From contig JBAVIP010000078.1 of assembly GCA_049687015.1 (NCBI GenBank), positions 51,008-115,007 of the forward strand: 64,000 nucleotides of DNA, in the 5' to 3' direction. The notes under the pieces were generated by a model. It was not told the DNA's origin. It saw only the letters and a program-made list of their open reading frames with translations, and ran no database searches. The position numbers were made by a program, and so were the translations under genes. Source of the stretch: Methylotenera_A sp049687015 (GTDB lineage Bacteria; Pseudomonadota; Gammaproteobacteria; Burkholderiales; Methylophilaceae). Below are positions 25,699 to 33,015 of the stretch, piece by piece (the stretch's first letter is position 1; every line of letters starts with the position of its first letter).

Positions 25699-26901
25699 TT
25701 AACTTTGCTGAATGCCTAATTTTACAGAATGCTTGTCAGCGCTCACAGCTTTGTTTATCAACGCATCGTAGAACTGAATCATGCGCTCGGCCTGAGTAGC
25801 TGCAGACCACTTGCTTTGAGCATACTCTCGGGCACGCTCGCCAAGCTGCTTGCGCTGTGCATGGTTAGTTAACAGATGATGCACCCTTTGCGCAAATTCT
25901 GACTCATTGTCCGCAGCAATCATAGCCCCTTCCCCTTCGATCAAGATCGAAGCAGTTCCTAACTCCGCGATGGCCACAACTGGCGTGCCCTGTGCCATGG
26001 CCTCGAGCAGCACCAGGCCTTGTGTTTCACTCTTGGATGCAAACACAAACACATCAGCGGCCTGATAGCAGGCATTCAATTCCGTATTGCGATCCAGATA
26101 ACCGATAAACTGCACATTTTTTTCAATGCCGAGCGACTTTACTGATGCACGCAAGTTAGCTTCCGCAGGACCTTCCCCCGTAATCACAAGCAGAATCTCT
26201 GGTATTTCTGCACTTAAATATTTGACCACTTCCAATAAAAATCCAATATTTTTTTCATGCGCAACTCGCCCCACATAAAGCAACATAGGCCTTTGTAACG
26301 GGATGCCGTATTTCTCTCTAAAGAGTTCACCATTGGCTTCGCCAAAACTGCTCGCCTGCAAACCGGTCGCAATCACTTCCGCCTGCACATCCACACCGTA
26401 ATTACGCAGCACATCCAGCATGGGTTTGGATGGCGCAACGATGGCATCTACTTGATTACATTGCTTTTTTGATATGCGCCTAGCCAAGCCGCGCGCAGCA
26501 AACTTTGGGATCCAAGGCAGATAATGATGTAAATAATCCTCAAAAAAAGTATGGTAGGTTTCAACTACAGGTATCTCTAACAATTTGGCTAGTTTTAAGC
26601 CTGCATAATGCGCGACAAATGGCGTATGGATATGCACAAGATCAAATTGTTTGCCCTGAAGTACAGGCAACAGCCGTAAAACCTCGCTATATTTCTTCAG
26701 CTTATCTTCTGGGTCAAAGAAAATTTTGCGCGCCGGCACGCGTGTAATCCAAGCCTCGTCTTCGGTTTCCACACCATAATCTGGCGCGATGAGATGCACA
26801 TAATGCCCTAATTCTTGCAGTTGTTCTGTAAAGGTTCTGACGGAAGTAGAAACCCCGTTGACGCGTGGAAAGTAAACATCCGAAATCAGCAATATATTCA
26901 T
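25699..26901 (-). CDS. GT4 glycosyltransferase, diacylglycerol glucosyltransferase-like
   Basis: A 400-residue GT-B retaining glycosyltransferase of family GT4. The N-terminal acceptor domain starts MNILLISDVYFPRVNGVSTS, and VVETYHTFFEDYLHHYLPW resembles the UDP-glucose:1,2-diacylglycerol 3-alpha-glucosyltransferase branch. The donor domain has the conserved LLYVGRVAHEKN, ITGEGPAEANL and the E-x7-E signature SKSETQGLVLLEAMAQGTPV. No signal peptide or transmembrane helix is seen; such enzymes sit on the inner face of the membrane. It is divergent from a phospholipase C gene and near a PAP2 phosphatase, which fits glycolipid synthesis from diacylglycerol. A role in mannosyl or other glycan transfer cannot be excluded. 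Confidence 0.82.
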   Translation of the reverse strand: MNILLISDVYFPRVNGVSTSVRTFTEQLQELGHYVHLIAPDYGVETEDEAWITRVPARKIFFDPEDKLKKYSEVLRLLPVLQGKQFDLVHIHTPFVAHYAGLKLAKLLEIPVVETYHTFFEDYLHHYLPWIPKFAARGLARRISKKQCNQVDAIVAPSKPMLDVLRNYGVDVQAEVIATGLQASSFGEANGELFREKYGIPLQRPMLLYVGRVAHEKNIGFLLEVVKYLSAEIPEILLVITGEGPAEANLRASVKSLGIEKNVQFIGYLDRNTELNACYQAADVFVFASKSETQGLVLLEAMAQGTPVVAIAELGTASILIEGEGAMIAADNESEFAQRVHHLLTNHAQRKQLGERAREYAQSKWSAATQAERMIQFYDALINKAVSADKHSVKLGIQQS

Positions 26902-26972
26902 TAAGTTAGCCCTTGTGAATTAAGCCCATACTAACTTTTAAATGTGACAGCCACGTGAATATGACAGCAATA

Positions 26973-27012
26973 TTTTCATGAAAACGTCATGAATTTTTCA
27001 TGTAACCTTCAT
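26973..27012 (+). promoter_or_regulatory. Array of four PhoB-like half-sites before the phospholipase C gene
   Basis: TTTTCAT (26973), ACGTCAT (26984), TTTTCAT (26995) and CCTTCAT (27006) repeat with an exact 11-bp period, 4-base spacers and orientation toward the gene at 27036. All share TCAT at the same phase. They are less like TGTCAT than the pstS sites. A weak TAACAG (27022-27027) lies at about the right distance for a -10 but would give a very short leader. Confidence 0.55.
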
Positions 27013-27035
27013 GCGGCAATGTAACAGTACGCGTC

Positions 27036-27890
27036 ATGAGAAACAGTTTATACATCAAACTGTTATGGGCGACCCCCATCAGTTTTTACGCGTTAGATGC
27101 CAATGCCTGGGGGTTGTATACCCATATTTACTTTTCTCAATGTTTATTGCTGGCCTCTCCCTTGCTCGATCCAAAAATTCAGCAGGCCATCAAGAAGTTC
27201 CCCAGACTGGTGCTTGCGGGCGCGTGCCTGCCCGATTTGGCGATTATTTCAAAATCATTCAGCACCACACACCAATGGCATATTTCTGAGCACATGGTAG
27301 AAACAGCAAATACAGAGGAAGAAATTGCAATAGCCGTAGGCTATTCCAGTCATTTGTTTGTGGATGTGATTGCGCACAACCACTTTGTACCCGCGCATGA
27401 AGCCAAATGGCTCAACAAAACCATTTTGACGCATATCGCCTCCGAATGGGCAATGGATGCGCATATTGCCAGACACCTTGCACACACGCCGCATCAGCTC
27501 ATCAGCAGTCATATCGATGTACTCTGCAAGTTTGTCACGCCTCGCTTTAACGTGCATCCTAAGCTTGTTAAGGCCAATTTAAGACGTTTGGCATCCTTGG
27601 ATAAAGCACTTAGATTTAGCCGCATTTCATCGCTGCTGTTATGGGTTCTGAAAATACGCGATCTGGAATTTGTTAAGAATCTGAACTATTATTTAACCAA
27701 GACAGAGCACGCGCTGGAGCATTTTCATCACGCCTTGCAAGGCTTGAGGCCAAACTGGGAGCCGGAATTGAATCACCTCAGTGCGGCAGAACTCATCGCA
27801 TGGCGCGAGCAATGTCTGGGCGATTTACGCTTGCACATGCTCAACCCGGTAGATTTTTACCACGCTAACCAGCAAATAATCGCCAGATAG
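27036..27890 (+). CDS. Zinc-dependent phospholipase C family protein
   Basis: A 284-residue protein of the Zn-dependent phospholipase C family (PF00882). The mature N-terminus is expected to be the Trp-Gly after a short signal-like stretch: NAWGLYTHIYF, with the first zinc His in WGLYTH. Further metal ligands are likely in AGACLPDLA, HQWHISEHM and AVGYSSHLFVDVIAHNH. The family hydrolyses phospholipids to diacylglycerol and a phosphorylated head group; some members are uncharacterised. No clear ribosome binding site precedes the ATG, consistent with a short leader. It is divergent from a diacylglycerol-glucosyltransferase-like gene and downstream of four PhoB-like half-sites. Confidence 0.8.
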   Translation: MRNSLYIKLLWATPISFYALDANAWGLYTHIYFSQCLLLASPLLDPKIQQAIKKFPRLVLAGACLPDLAIISKSFSTTHQWHISEHMVETANTEEEIAIAVGYSSHLFVDVIAHNHFVPAHEAKWLNKTILTHIASEWAMDAHIARHLAHTPHQLISSHIDVLCKFVTPRFNVHPKLVKANLRRLASLDKALRFSRISSLLLWVLKIRDLEFVKNLNYYLTKTEHALEHFHHALQGLRPNWEPELNHLSAAELIAWREQCLGDLRLHMLNPVDFYHANQQIIAR

Positions 27891-27908
27891 ATTTTTAGGC
27901 GCCAGGTA

Positions 27909-28472
27909 CTACAAAGAGGCTAGGCTAATGGAAATGAGCGCGATGACATAACCAATGGCCGCGCCAGCCATCACATCACTGGGGTAATGCAGGCCTAAAA
28001 TCACCCGCGACATCGCCACCATGATAATGAATGGAACCAAAACCACCGCGAGGATAGGGAAATAAAAAAGGGCAACTAAACCAAATGCGACCGCGTGAAG
28101 CGTGTGCCCAGAGGGGAAACTAAAATGATCCAGCGGCTTGCCGGATAACCAAACATCCTGACGCACTTGATAAGGCCGCGGGCGATGTGTTTTGTGCTTC
28201 AACCATTTATAAATCAGCGTGCCAGTTAAACCTGCCGCCAGCATATGCAGCACCGGCTTTATGCCATCAGTCTGCTGCGTCACTAAAATGGCCAGCATCA
28301 AGGTATACCAGAATACGCCATCGCCCAGACGACTAATGAGGCGAAACCAGTCACGGATGAACCGGTATTGGCTGGCATGGCTCACGCTAACACACAATGC
28401 GCTATCCAGCGCCAGCACACGATTCAAATAAAAACGCACCTGATTCATGCTCATGATTTGTACTCGCAACAT
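27909..28472 (-). CDS. PAP2-family membrane phosphatase
   Basis: A 187-residue integral membrane protein of the PAP2 superfamily. The three catalytic motifs are complete: KTHRPRPYQ (K-x6-RP type), FPSGHTLH (PSGH) and SRVILGLHYPSD (SR-x5-H-x3-D). About five hydrophobic helices are visible. Substrates in the family include phosphatidate, undecaprenyl diphosphate and phosphatidylglycerophosphate. The annotated start gives MLRVQIMSMNQ; the Met at residue 7 or 9 may be the real start. It converges with the phospholipase C gene with 18 bases between stop codons. Lipid phosphatase is the best guess in this neighbourhood. Confidence 0.88.
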   Translation of the reverse strand: MLRVQIMSMNQVRFYLNRVLALDSALCVSVSHASQYRFIRDWFRLISRLGDGVFWYTLMLAILVTQQTDGIKPVLHMLAAGLTGTLIYKWLKHKTHRPRPYQVRQDVWLSGKPLDHFSFPSGHTLHAVAFGLVALFYFPILAVVLVPFIIMVAMSRVILGLHYPSDVMAGAAIGYVIALISISLASL

Positions 28473-28579
28473 TTCATGACGCCAGTTTGAATACGGCTTA
28501 TGACAGTTTGATTAAGCCAGGATGAAGTTTTTTTGACCTAACTTACTGATCAATATATATTACTTAGAATATTTATAAC

Positions 28580-28834
28580 CTAGCGGTGCTTTAACTTTAA
28601 CCAAAGCACCGCGCAAGACAGCACCAAAGTAACGATGTTTGCCGCAACGATCGGCCAACTGGCAATCTTTACCCCATATACTATCCAACCCAGCACACCT
28701 GTGCTGAATATGCTGTACATCGGCAAAGAAACGCCCGATAAATCGCGTGTCTTCCATGAATGCAGCGCCTGCGGCACAAAGGCAAACGTGGTTAAAAACG
28801 CCGAGAAATAGCCGATAAAATCTGTCATATTCAT
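28580..28834 (-). CDS. SemiSWEET/PQ-loop family transporter
   Basis: An 84-residue membrane protein with three transmembrane helices and the PQ motif in FVPQALHSWKTRDLSGVS, typical of bacterial SemiSWEET transporters, which work as dimers and move sugars or other small molecules. I start it at ATG 28834 (MNMTDFIGYF), 2 bases after the stop codon of the upstream HAD gene, rather than at the longer ORF start inside that gene; the length then matches the family. Co-transcription with the HAD phosphatase is likely. Confidence 0.85.
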   Translation of the reverse strand: MNMTDFIGYFSAFLTTFAFVPQALHSWKTRDLSGVSLPMYSIFSTGVLGWIVYGVKIASWPIVAANIVTLVLSCAVLWLKLKHR

Positions 28835-28836
28835 AC

Positions 28837-29661
28837 TTAAACTTTCAAAGCAGCCTGATTGTGGAAGGTAATCCAATCGGTGTGGATTTTATCCCAATCT
28901 TGCAGCGCCAAACCATGCGCATTAAACAATTCGCGAATCTGCGCCGAATCCCACTTCAGCACATCCTCAAGAATCGGCACCAGCACACTTACTGCACTGT
29001 CACTCAGCACGGTTCGATGGGCGATGCGCCCAATCGATTTTGTCTCTGAAACCGCGACAGTATGCCCGTCACGGCTATTCACATCGTGCATCACATAAAG
29101 GTCAGAGCTGCCATCGCCCACGTAAATCACGCGGTCCGGGCTCATCTGCAGTTTTTGTTCCAGTTCTTGCAGCACGGCCACTTTGCCGTTGCCTGCGGGC
29201 ACGCGGATGATATTGCAAATCTCTCCCGTTTCCGCATCAAACTCGAATTCCGAGCCAAATACGTTCTCCGGTGGAACAATCCCCTCAAGCGCAGAACGTA
29301 CGACCGCTGCTGGCCCGGCGGAAATCACATAGAATTGAAAGTGATAGCCATCCAAACCTTTGTTCAAAATTTCTGTAAACAGCTTAACGTTGTCTTTCAG
29401 ACGCACACGTTTACCTGCCTCAACCAAGTGCTCCATCCGCACGCCGCGGAAGGCAGGGTCGTGCCGCAGTAAATAAGCCAGCTCAGCACCCTGCTGAACT
29501 AGCTTAGAACGCGCAAGTCCCGCCACTTTTTCTTCATAATCTGATATGCCCAGCATCTCCGCCAGCACATGGCCGGAGTCATTGAAACTTAATGTCTGAT
29601 CAAAATCACTCGCCACAAGATACTCAATCGTAATCTCCGGCTTAGTATTCATCATATTCAC
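28837..29661 (-). CDS. HAD-superfamily phosphatase (subfamily IB-like)
   Basis: A 274-residue cytoplasmic hydrolase. HAD motif I is DFDQTLSF with the nucleophile and acid/base Asp pair, motif II is YVISAGP, a motif III Lys lies near AGNGKVAVL, and motif IV is IYVGDGSSDLYVM. The fold and motif spacing resemble phosphoserine phosphatase relatives, with a helical cap around residues 35-90. The true substrate is unknown. It is followed after 2 bases by the SemiSWEET gene. Confidence 0.82.
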   Translation of the reverse strand: MNMMNTKPEITIEYLVASDFDQTLSFNDSGHVLAEMLGISDYEEKVAGLARSKLVQQGAELAYLLRHDPAFRGVRMEHLVEAGKRVRLKDNVKLFTEILNKGLDGYHFQFYVISAGPAAVVRSALEGIVPPENVFGSEFEFDAETGEICNIIRVPAGNGKVAVLQELEQKLQMSPDRVIYVGDGSSDLYVMHDVNSRDGHTVAVSETKSIGRIAHRTVLSDSAVSVLVPILEDVLKWDSAQIRELFNAHGLALQDWDKIHTDWITFHNQAALKV

Positions 29662-30062
29662 GTTGTTTTTTTCCTTTACGATTTCAAACTCCTCAAAACG
29701 CTATATTGCTAAACTCGCATAAGTCATGCCAGTCTTAAGTATGGGGGCAAAATAATAAAATTAAAGTAGCCATAATATGCAAACATCACATGCATATTGG
29801 CTTTCAGGGTAAGTTACTGGTTTGTTTTGACTAAACGATGACAACTAATGATGTCTGTTTGACTTGTGAAATGTGTTAAAACAGTGCATTTATTCAATCT
29901 ATGCGCAATTTGAGCATGCAGAATAAGGTTTGGTTCAGGATTTATGTAAGAACACATGAAAAGCATCGGCTTGCGGGCCAACATCCATGCTGGTTTGTGA
30001 ATGCATTATTTTTAAATTTGTAAAGCCTGTCCTCGAATGTTTTAATCGGGGAACGTATTTAG
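29662..30062. other. Gene-free stretch
   Basis: About 400 bases without a supported gene, rich in A/T. I see no terminator, no PhoB-type array and no coding signal in either strand; short direct matches only. The promoter of the HAD-SemiSWEET pair is probably near its left end. Confidence 0.5.
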
Positions 30063-30128
30063 TGTAGCGTAATACGCCGAAAGAGAAATATTTCATGCGG
30101 CGCAATACGTAAACTATTGCGCCCTACG
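30063..30128. repeat. REP-like intergenic palindrome
   Basis: GGCGCAATA (30099-30107) and TATTGCGCC (30115-30123) form a perfect 9-bp inverted repeat with a 7-base loop. A related half, GTGTAGCGTAATACGCC, lies at 30063-30079. The GTAGGGCGCAATA...TATTGCGCC pattern is like dispersed intergenic repeats known in beta- and gamma-proteobacteria. There is no T-run, so it is not an intrinsic terminator. It lies just past the stop codon of the lipoprotein gene. Confidence 0.6.
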
Positions 30129-30132
30129 CGAG

Positions 30133-30690
30133 CTACTCAAACTTGGAATCACGTCTTACACAGTCCATTTTCAGTATCTCACTATTTGACCCTACCTCAT
30201 TCACGATTGCCTTCGGCGGGCTTTGAGACCAATCAACACTTACCAGATACTCAGTTCCTGAAATAATATTTATTAGGCCAGAACTGTTACAACTTTTATC
30301 TGCTCTAGGGCAGGTGAAAATTAGTGGGGGAATTAAAAAGCCTACTACACACGGCGCGAATAAAACATCTCTAGCTACATTATTGCCAGGGTTCCACCAG
30401 TAACCGCTTAAGCTGATTTCATGCTGCCCGGGCAAGACGGTAGCAAAATAGCCTTGTGGTATTTCTTTCCCATCTATCTCGAATTTTAGCTTTTTATAAG
30501 GGATACTGCTCACACCTCCACTAATGACTGCTAACTGCGTATTCTCAATATCTGGTTTATTTCTGTATATCATGATGTTGTGTGCACCCGAAGTGGCGCA
30601 GCCCTGAATCAGGCTGAATAATAGTGATGTGCAGAATATTGCAGATGGGGATGACGTAAAAACATCCAATATTTGTGACAATTTTTTCAT
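30133..30690 (-). CDS. Lipoprotein of unknown function
   Basis: 185 residues. The N-terminus has a hydrophobic signal and a lipobox, FSLIQGC, so Cys31 is the likely lipidated residue. The mature part is beta-rich (YKKLKFEIDGKEIPQGYFATVLPGQHEISL), resembling small DUF2846-type lipoproteins whose core binds with a PGxHxI turn. Four further Cys residues sit in two clusters (APCVVG, FTCPRADKSC and MDCVRR). It stands alone between an intergenic repeat and glmM. Function unknown. Confidence 0.72.
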   Translation of the reverse strand: MKKLSQILDVFTSSPSAIFCTSLLFSLIQGCATSGAHNIMIYRNKPDIENTQLAVISGGVSSIPYKKLKFEIDGKEIPQGYFATVLPGQHEISLSGYWWNPGNNVARDVLFAPCVVGFLIPPLIFTCPRADKSCNSSGLINIISGTEYLVSVDWSQSPPKAIVNEVGSNSEILKMDCVRRDSKFE

Positions 30691-30743
30691 AAAATTCTTT
30701 CGATTCAGAAAGATGTCAGCACTTGATAAGAAGTTTTCTTGCT

Positions 30744-32099
30744 TTATTCCGCAGCTATCTTTACAACCCCTGCAATTTCTTCGGCTAGCTTTTGCACTAG
30801 TTTTCTATCCTGGCCTTCTACCATCACGCGGATTTTTGGCTCGGTGCCCGAGGCTCGCAGTAGCACGCGTCCAGCGCCATTTAGCTCTGTCTCGGCTTTT
30901 TTAACGGCGTTTTGAATTTGCGGGATGTTTAAATCCAGCTTATTCTTAGTCGTCACGTTTATCAGCACTTGCGGGTAAAGCACAAGCTCTTCGCCCATTT
31001 GTGTAAGCGTCTTGCCGCTTTGTTTTAAGGCGTGAAGTACTTGCAATGCCGCAATAATCGCATCACCACTGGTGTGCTTATCCAGCGTGAGTATATGGCC
31101 AGAGTTCTCGCCACCGAGTTTCCAGTTTTTGGTCTGCAGCAGCTCCAGCACGTATCTATCGCCCACTTTGGCGCGCGCAAACGGAATCTGGTGTTTATGC
31201 AGCGCATGTTCCAGCGCCAGATTGGTCATCAATGTGCCTGCCACGCCGCCTTTGAGTTTGCCTTTGGCGTATAACCCCAGCGCAATGATGTAAAGCAGCT
31301 GGTCGCCATCTAACAGGTTGCCTTGCGCATCCACCATCATCACTCGGTCGCCATCGCCATCAAACGCAATGCCCATATCGGCTTTGTGCTCTATCACCGC
31401 TTTCTGCAAGGCTTGCGGGTGGGTCGAACCAACTTGCTCGTTAATATTCAGACCATCTGGCTTGTTGCCGATGCTGATGATTTCCGCGCCCAGCTCGTGA
31501 AACACATCGGGCGCAACATGGTATGTGGCACCGTGTGCGCAATCCAGCACTATTTTCAGGCCGCGCAAATCCATATCGTTCGGGAAGGTACTTTTGCAGA
31601 ATTCCACATAACGCCCGGCCGCATCGTCTATTCGCCGCGCCTTGCCTAATTTAGCCGACTCCATGACCTGCATGGGTTTATCTAATTCCGCTTCAATGGC
31701 ATGCTCAATTTCATCGGGCAGTTTCGCACCTTCGCTTGAGAAAAACTTAATACCGTTATCGTAATAAGGGTTATGCGAAGCGGAAATGACAATGCCCGCC
31801 TGTGCGCGCAAGGCGCGTGTGAGGTAGGCCACAGCCGGCGTCGGCATTGGTCCTGTGAGCAGCACATCCACACCCGCGGCAGACAACCCCGCTTCCAGCG
31901 CGGCTTCCAGCATGTAGCCGGAAATTCTAGTATCTTTGCCGATTAAAACAGCCGGGCGGGCGCCTTTTGCAAGATTGCCCTGCAAGTCAACAAATACGCG
32001 GCCTGCAGCGTAGCCCAAACGCATCACGAAATCTGGCGTAATAGGCGCATCGCCTACGCGCCCGCGAATGCCATCTGTGCCGAAATAATTTTTACTCAT
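30744..32099 (-). CDS. glmM: Phosphoglucosamine mutase
   Basis: 451 residues. GlmM converts glucosamine-6-phosphate to glucosamine-1-phosphate for UDP-GlcNAc, hence peptidoglycan and LPS. The active-site phosphoserine is in VISASHNPYYDNGIKFF, the metal-binding loop is AFDGDGDRVMMVD, the sugar-binding loop GGENSGHIL, and the phosphate-binding C-terminal loop RASGTEPKIRVMVEG. The N-terminus KNYFGTDGIRGRVG is characteristic. Last gene of the rlmE-ftsH-folP-glmM block; 30 bases separate it from folP. Confidence 0.97.
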   Translation of the reverse strand: MSKNYFGTDGIRGRVGDAPITPDFVMRLGYAAGRVFVDLQGNLAKGARPAVLIGKDTRISGYMLEAALEAGLSAAGVDVLLTGPMPTPAVAYLTRALRAQAGIVISASHNPYYDNGIKFFSSEGAKLPDEIEHAIEAELDKPMQVMESAKLGKARRIDDAAGRYVEFCKSTFPNDMDLRGLKIVLDCAHGATYHVAPDVFHELGAEIISIGNKPDGLNINEQVGSTHPQALQKAVIEHKADMGIAFDGDGDRVMMVDAQGNLLDGDQLLYIIALGLYAKGKLKGGVAGTLMTNLALEHALHKHQIPFARAKVGDRYVLELLQTKNWKLGGENSGHILTLDKHTSGDAIIAALQVLHALKQSGKTLTQMGEELVLYPQVLINVTTKNKLDLNIPQIQNAVKKAETELNGAGRVLLRASGTEPKIRVMVEGQDRKLVQKLAEEIAGVVKIAAE

Positions 32100-32129
32100 A
32101 TTTTGCCTATTTTTACTGTTTCTATTTGT

Positions 32130-32951
32130 TTATTGAATTGCTGCGACGACTTTTAATGCTTCTACAGTTGCTTTCACATCATGCACCCGCAGTATTTTAG
32201 CGCCTTTTTGGGCTGCGATCACGGAAGCCGCGATACTGGCGTAAAGCCGCGCATTGACGTCATTGCCCGTGACTTGACCTAACACCGATTTGCGCGATAA
32301 ACCCACCAACAATGGCTGGCCTAACGTGGTAAAGCTTTCAAGTTGTTGAATTAATGTAATGTTATGTTCGCGCGTTTTACCGAAACCAAAGCCCAGGTCG
32401 AGCAAAATTCGCTCCCGCCCAATACCCGCATGGATACTGGCTTGCAGGCGTGCTGCCAAAAAGGCTTTTACTTCAGTCACTACATCTTCATAGCGCGGAT
32501 TGATTTGCATGGTTTGCGGCGTGCCTTGCATGTGCATTAAACATACGCCGACGTTGGATTTTGCCACAACACCAAGTGCGCCTTCTTCCTGCAGCGCACG
32601 CACATCATTGACTATCGATGCCCCTGCCGCAATGACGGTCTGCATGACTTGCGGCTTGTAGGTGTCGATTGAAAGCGGAATATTCACTTGACCGACCAAG
32701 CCCTCAATCACTGGCATGACCCTATCCAGCTCCTCTTGCAGGCCCACGGACGCGGCATTGGGGCGGGTAGATTCACCGCCAATATCAAGAATGTCTGCGC
32801 CTTCTTCAGCCAGCTTCAACGCATGTTCGATCGCTAAATTTGCTGCGGAGAACTTGCCGCCATCCGAGAAAGAATCAGGCGTGACATTCACAATGCCCAT
32901 CACGCGCGGTGTTGCTAAATCGAGCTTAAATTTTCCGCAAATAAAGTGCAT
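32130..32951 (-). CDS. folP: Dihydropteroate synthase
   Basis: A 273-residue TIM-barrel enzyme that joins p-aminobenzoate to dihydropterin diphosphate in folate synthesis; the sulfonamide target. Signatures are VMGIVNVTPDSFSDGGKF near the N-terminus, DIGGESTRPNA, and the C-terminal GLSRKSVLG and RVHDV. The ATG at 32951 fits the family length, but it comes directly after the T-run of an intrinsic terminator, with no Shine-Dalgarno sequence visible. The neighbouring ftsH and glmM on the same strand are the usual context. Confidence 0.96.
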   Translation of the reverse strand: MHFICGKFKLDLATPRVMGIVNVTPDSFSDGGKFSAANLAIEHALKLAEEGADILDIGGESTRPNAASVGLQEELDRVMPVIEGLVGQVNIPLSIDTYKPQVMQTVIAAGASIVNDVRALQEEGALGVVAKSNVGVCLMHMQGTPQTMQINPRYEDVVTEVKAFLAARLQASIHAGIGRERILLDLGFGFGKTREHNITLIQQLESFTTLGQPLLVGLSRKSVLGQVTGNDVNARLYASIAASVIAAQKGAKILRVHDVKATVEALKVVAAIQ

Positions 32952-32979
32952 AAAAAAAGGGTTAGAAACTATCTAACCC
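32952..32979 (-). terminator. Terminator between ftsH and folP, abutting the folP start
   Basis: An 8-bp stem GGGTTAGA/TCTAACCC (32959-32966 with 32972-32979), 5-base loop and seven Ts on the minus strand. The T-run ends directly at the folP ATG. It probably limits read-through from ftsH. Confidence 0.82.
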
Positions 32980-33015
32980 TTATTCTAACATCAAACGCTA
33001 TCTCGTCTTTTTTTG

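Noticed and set aside
26944..26967. Two CTGTCAY half-sites on the minus strand facing the GT4 gene, as a PhoB box
   Set aside because: They look good alone but are 17 bp apart, not 11 or 22, so they do not form a standard box. They are kept only as a remark.
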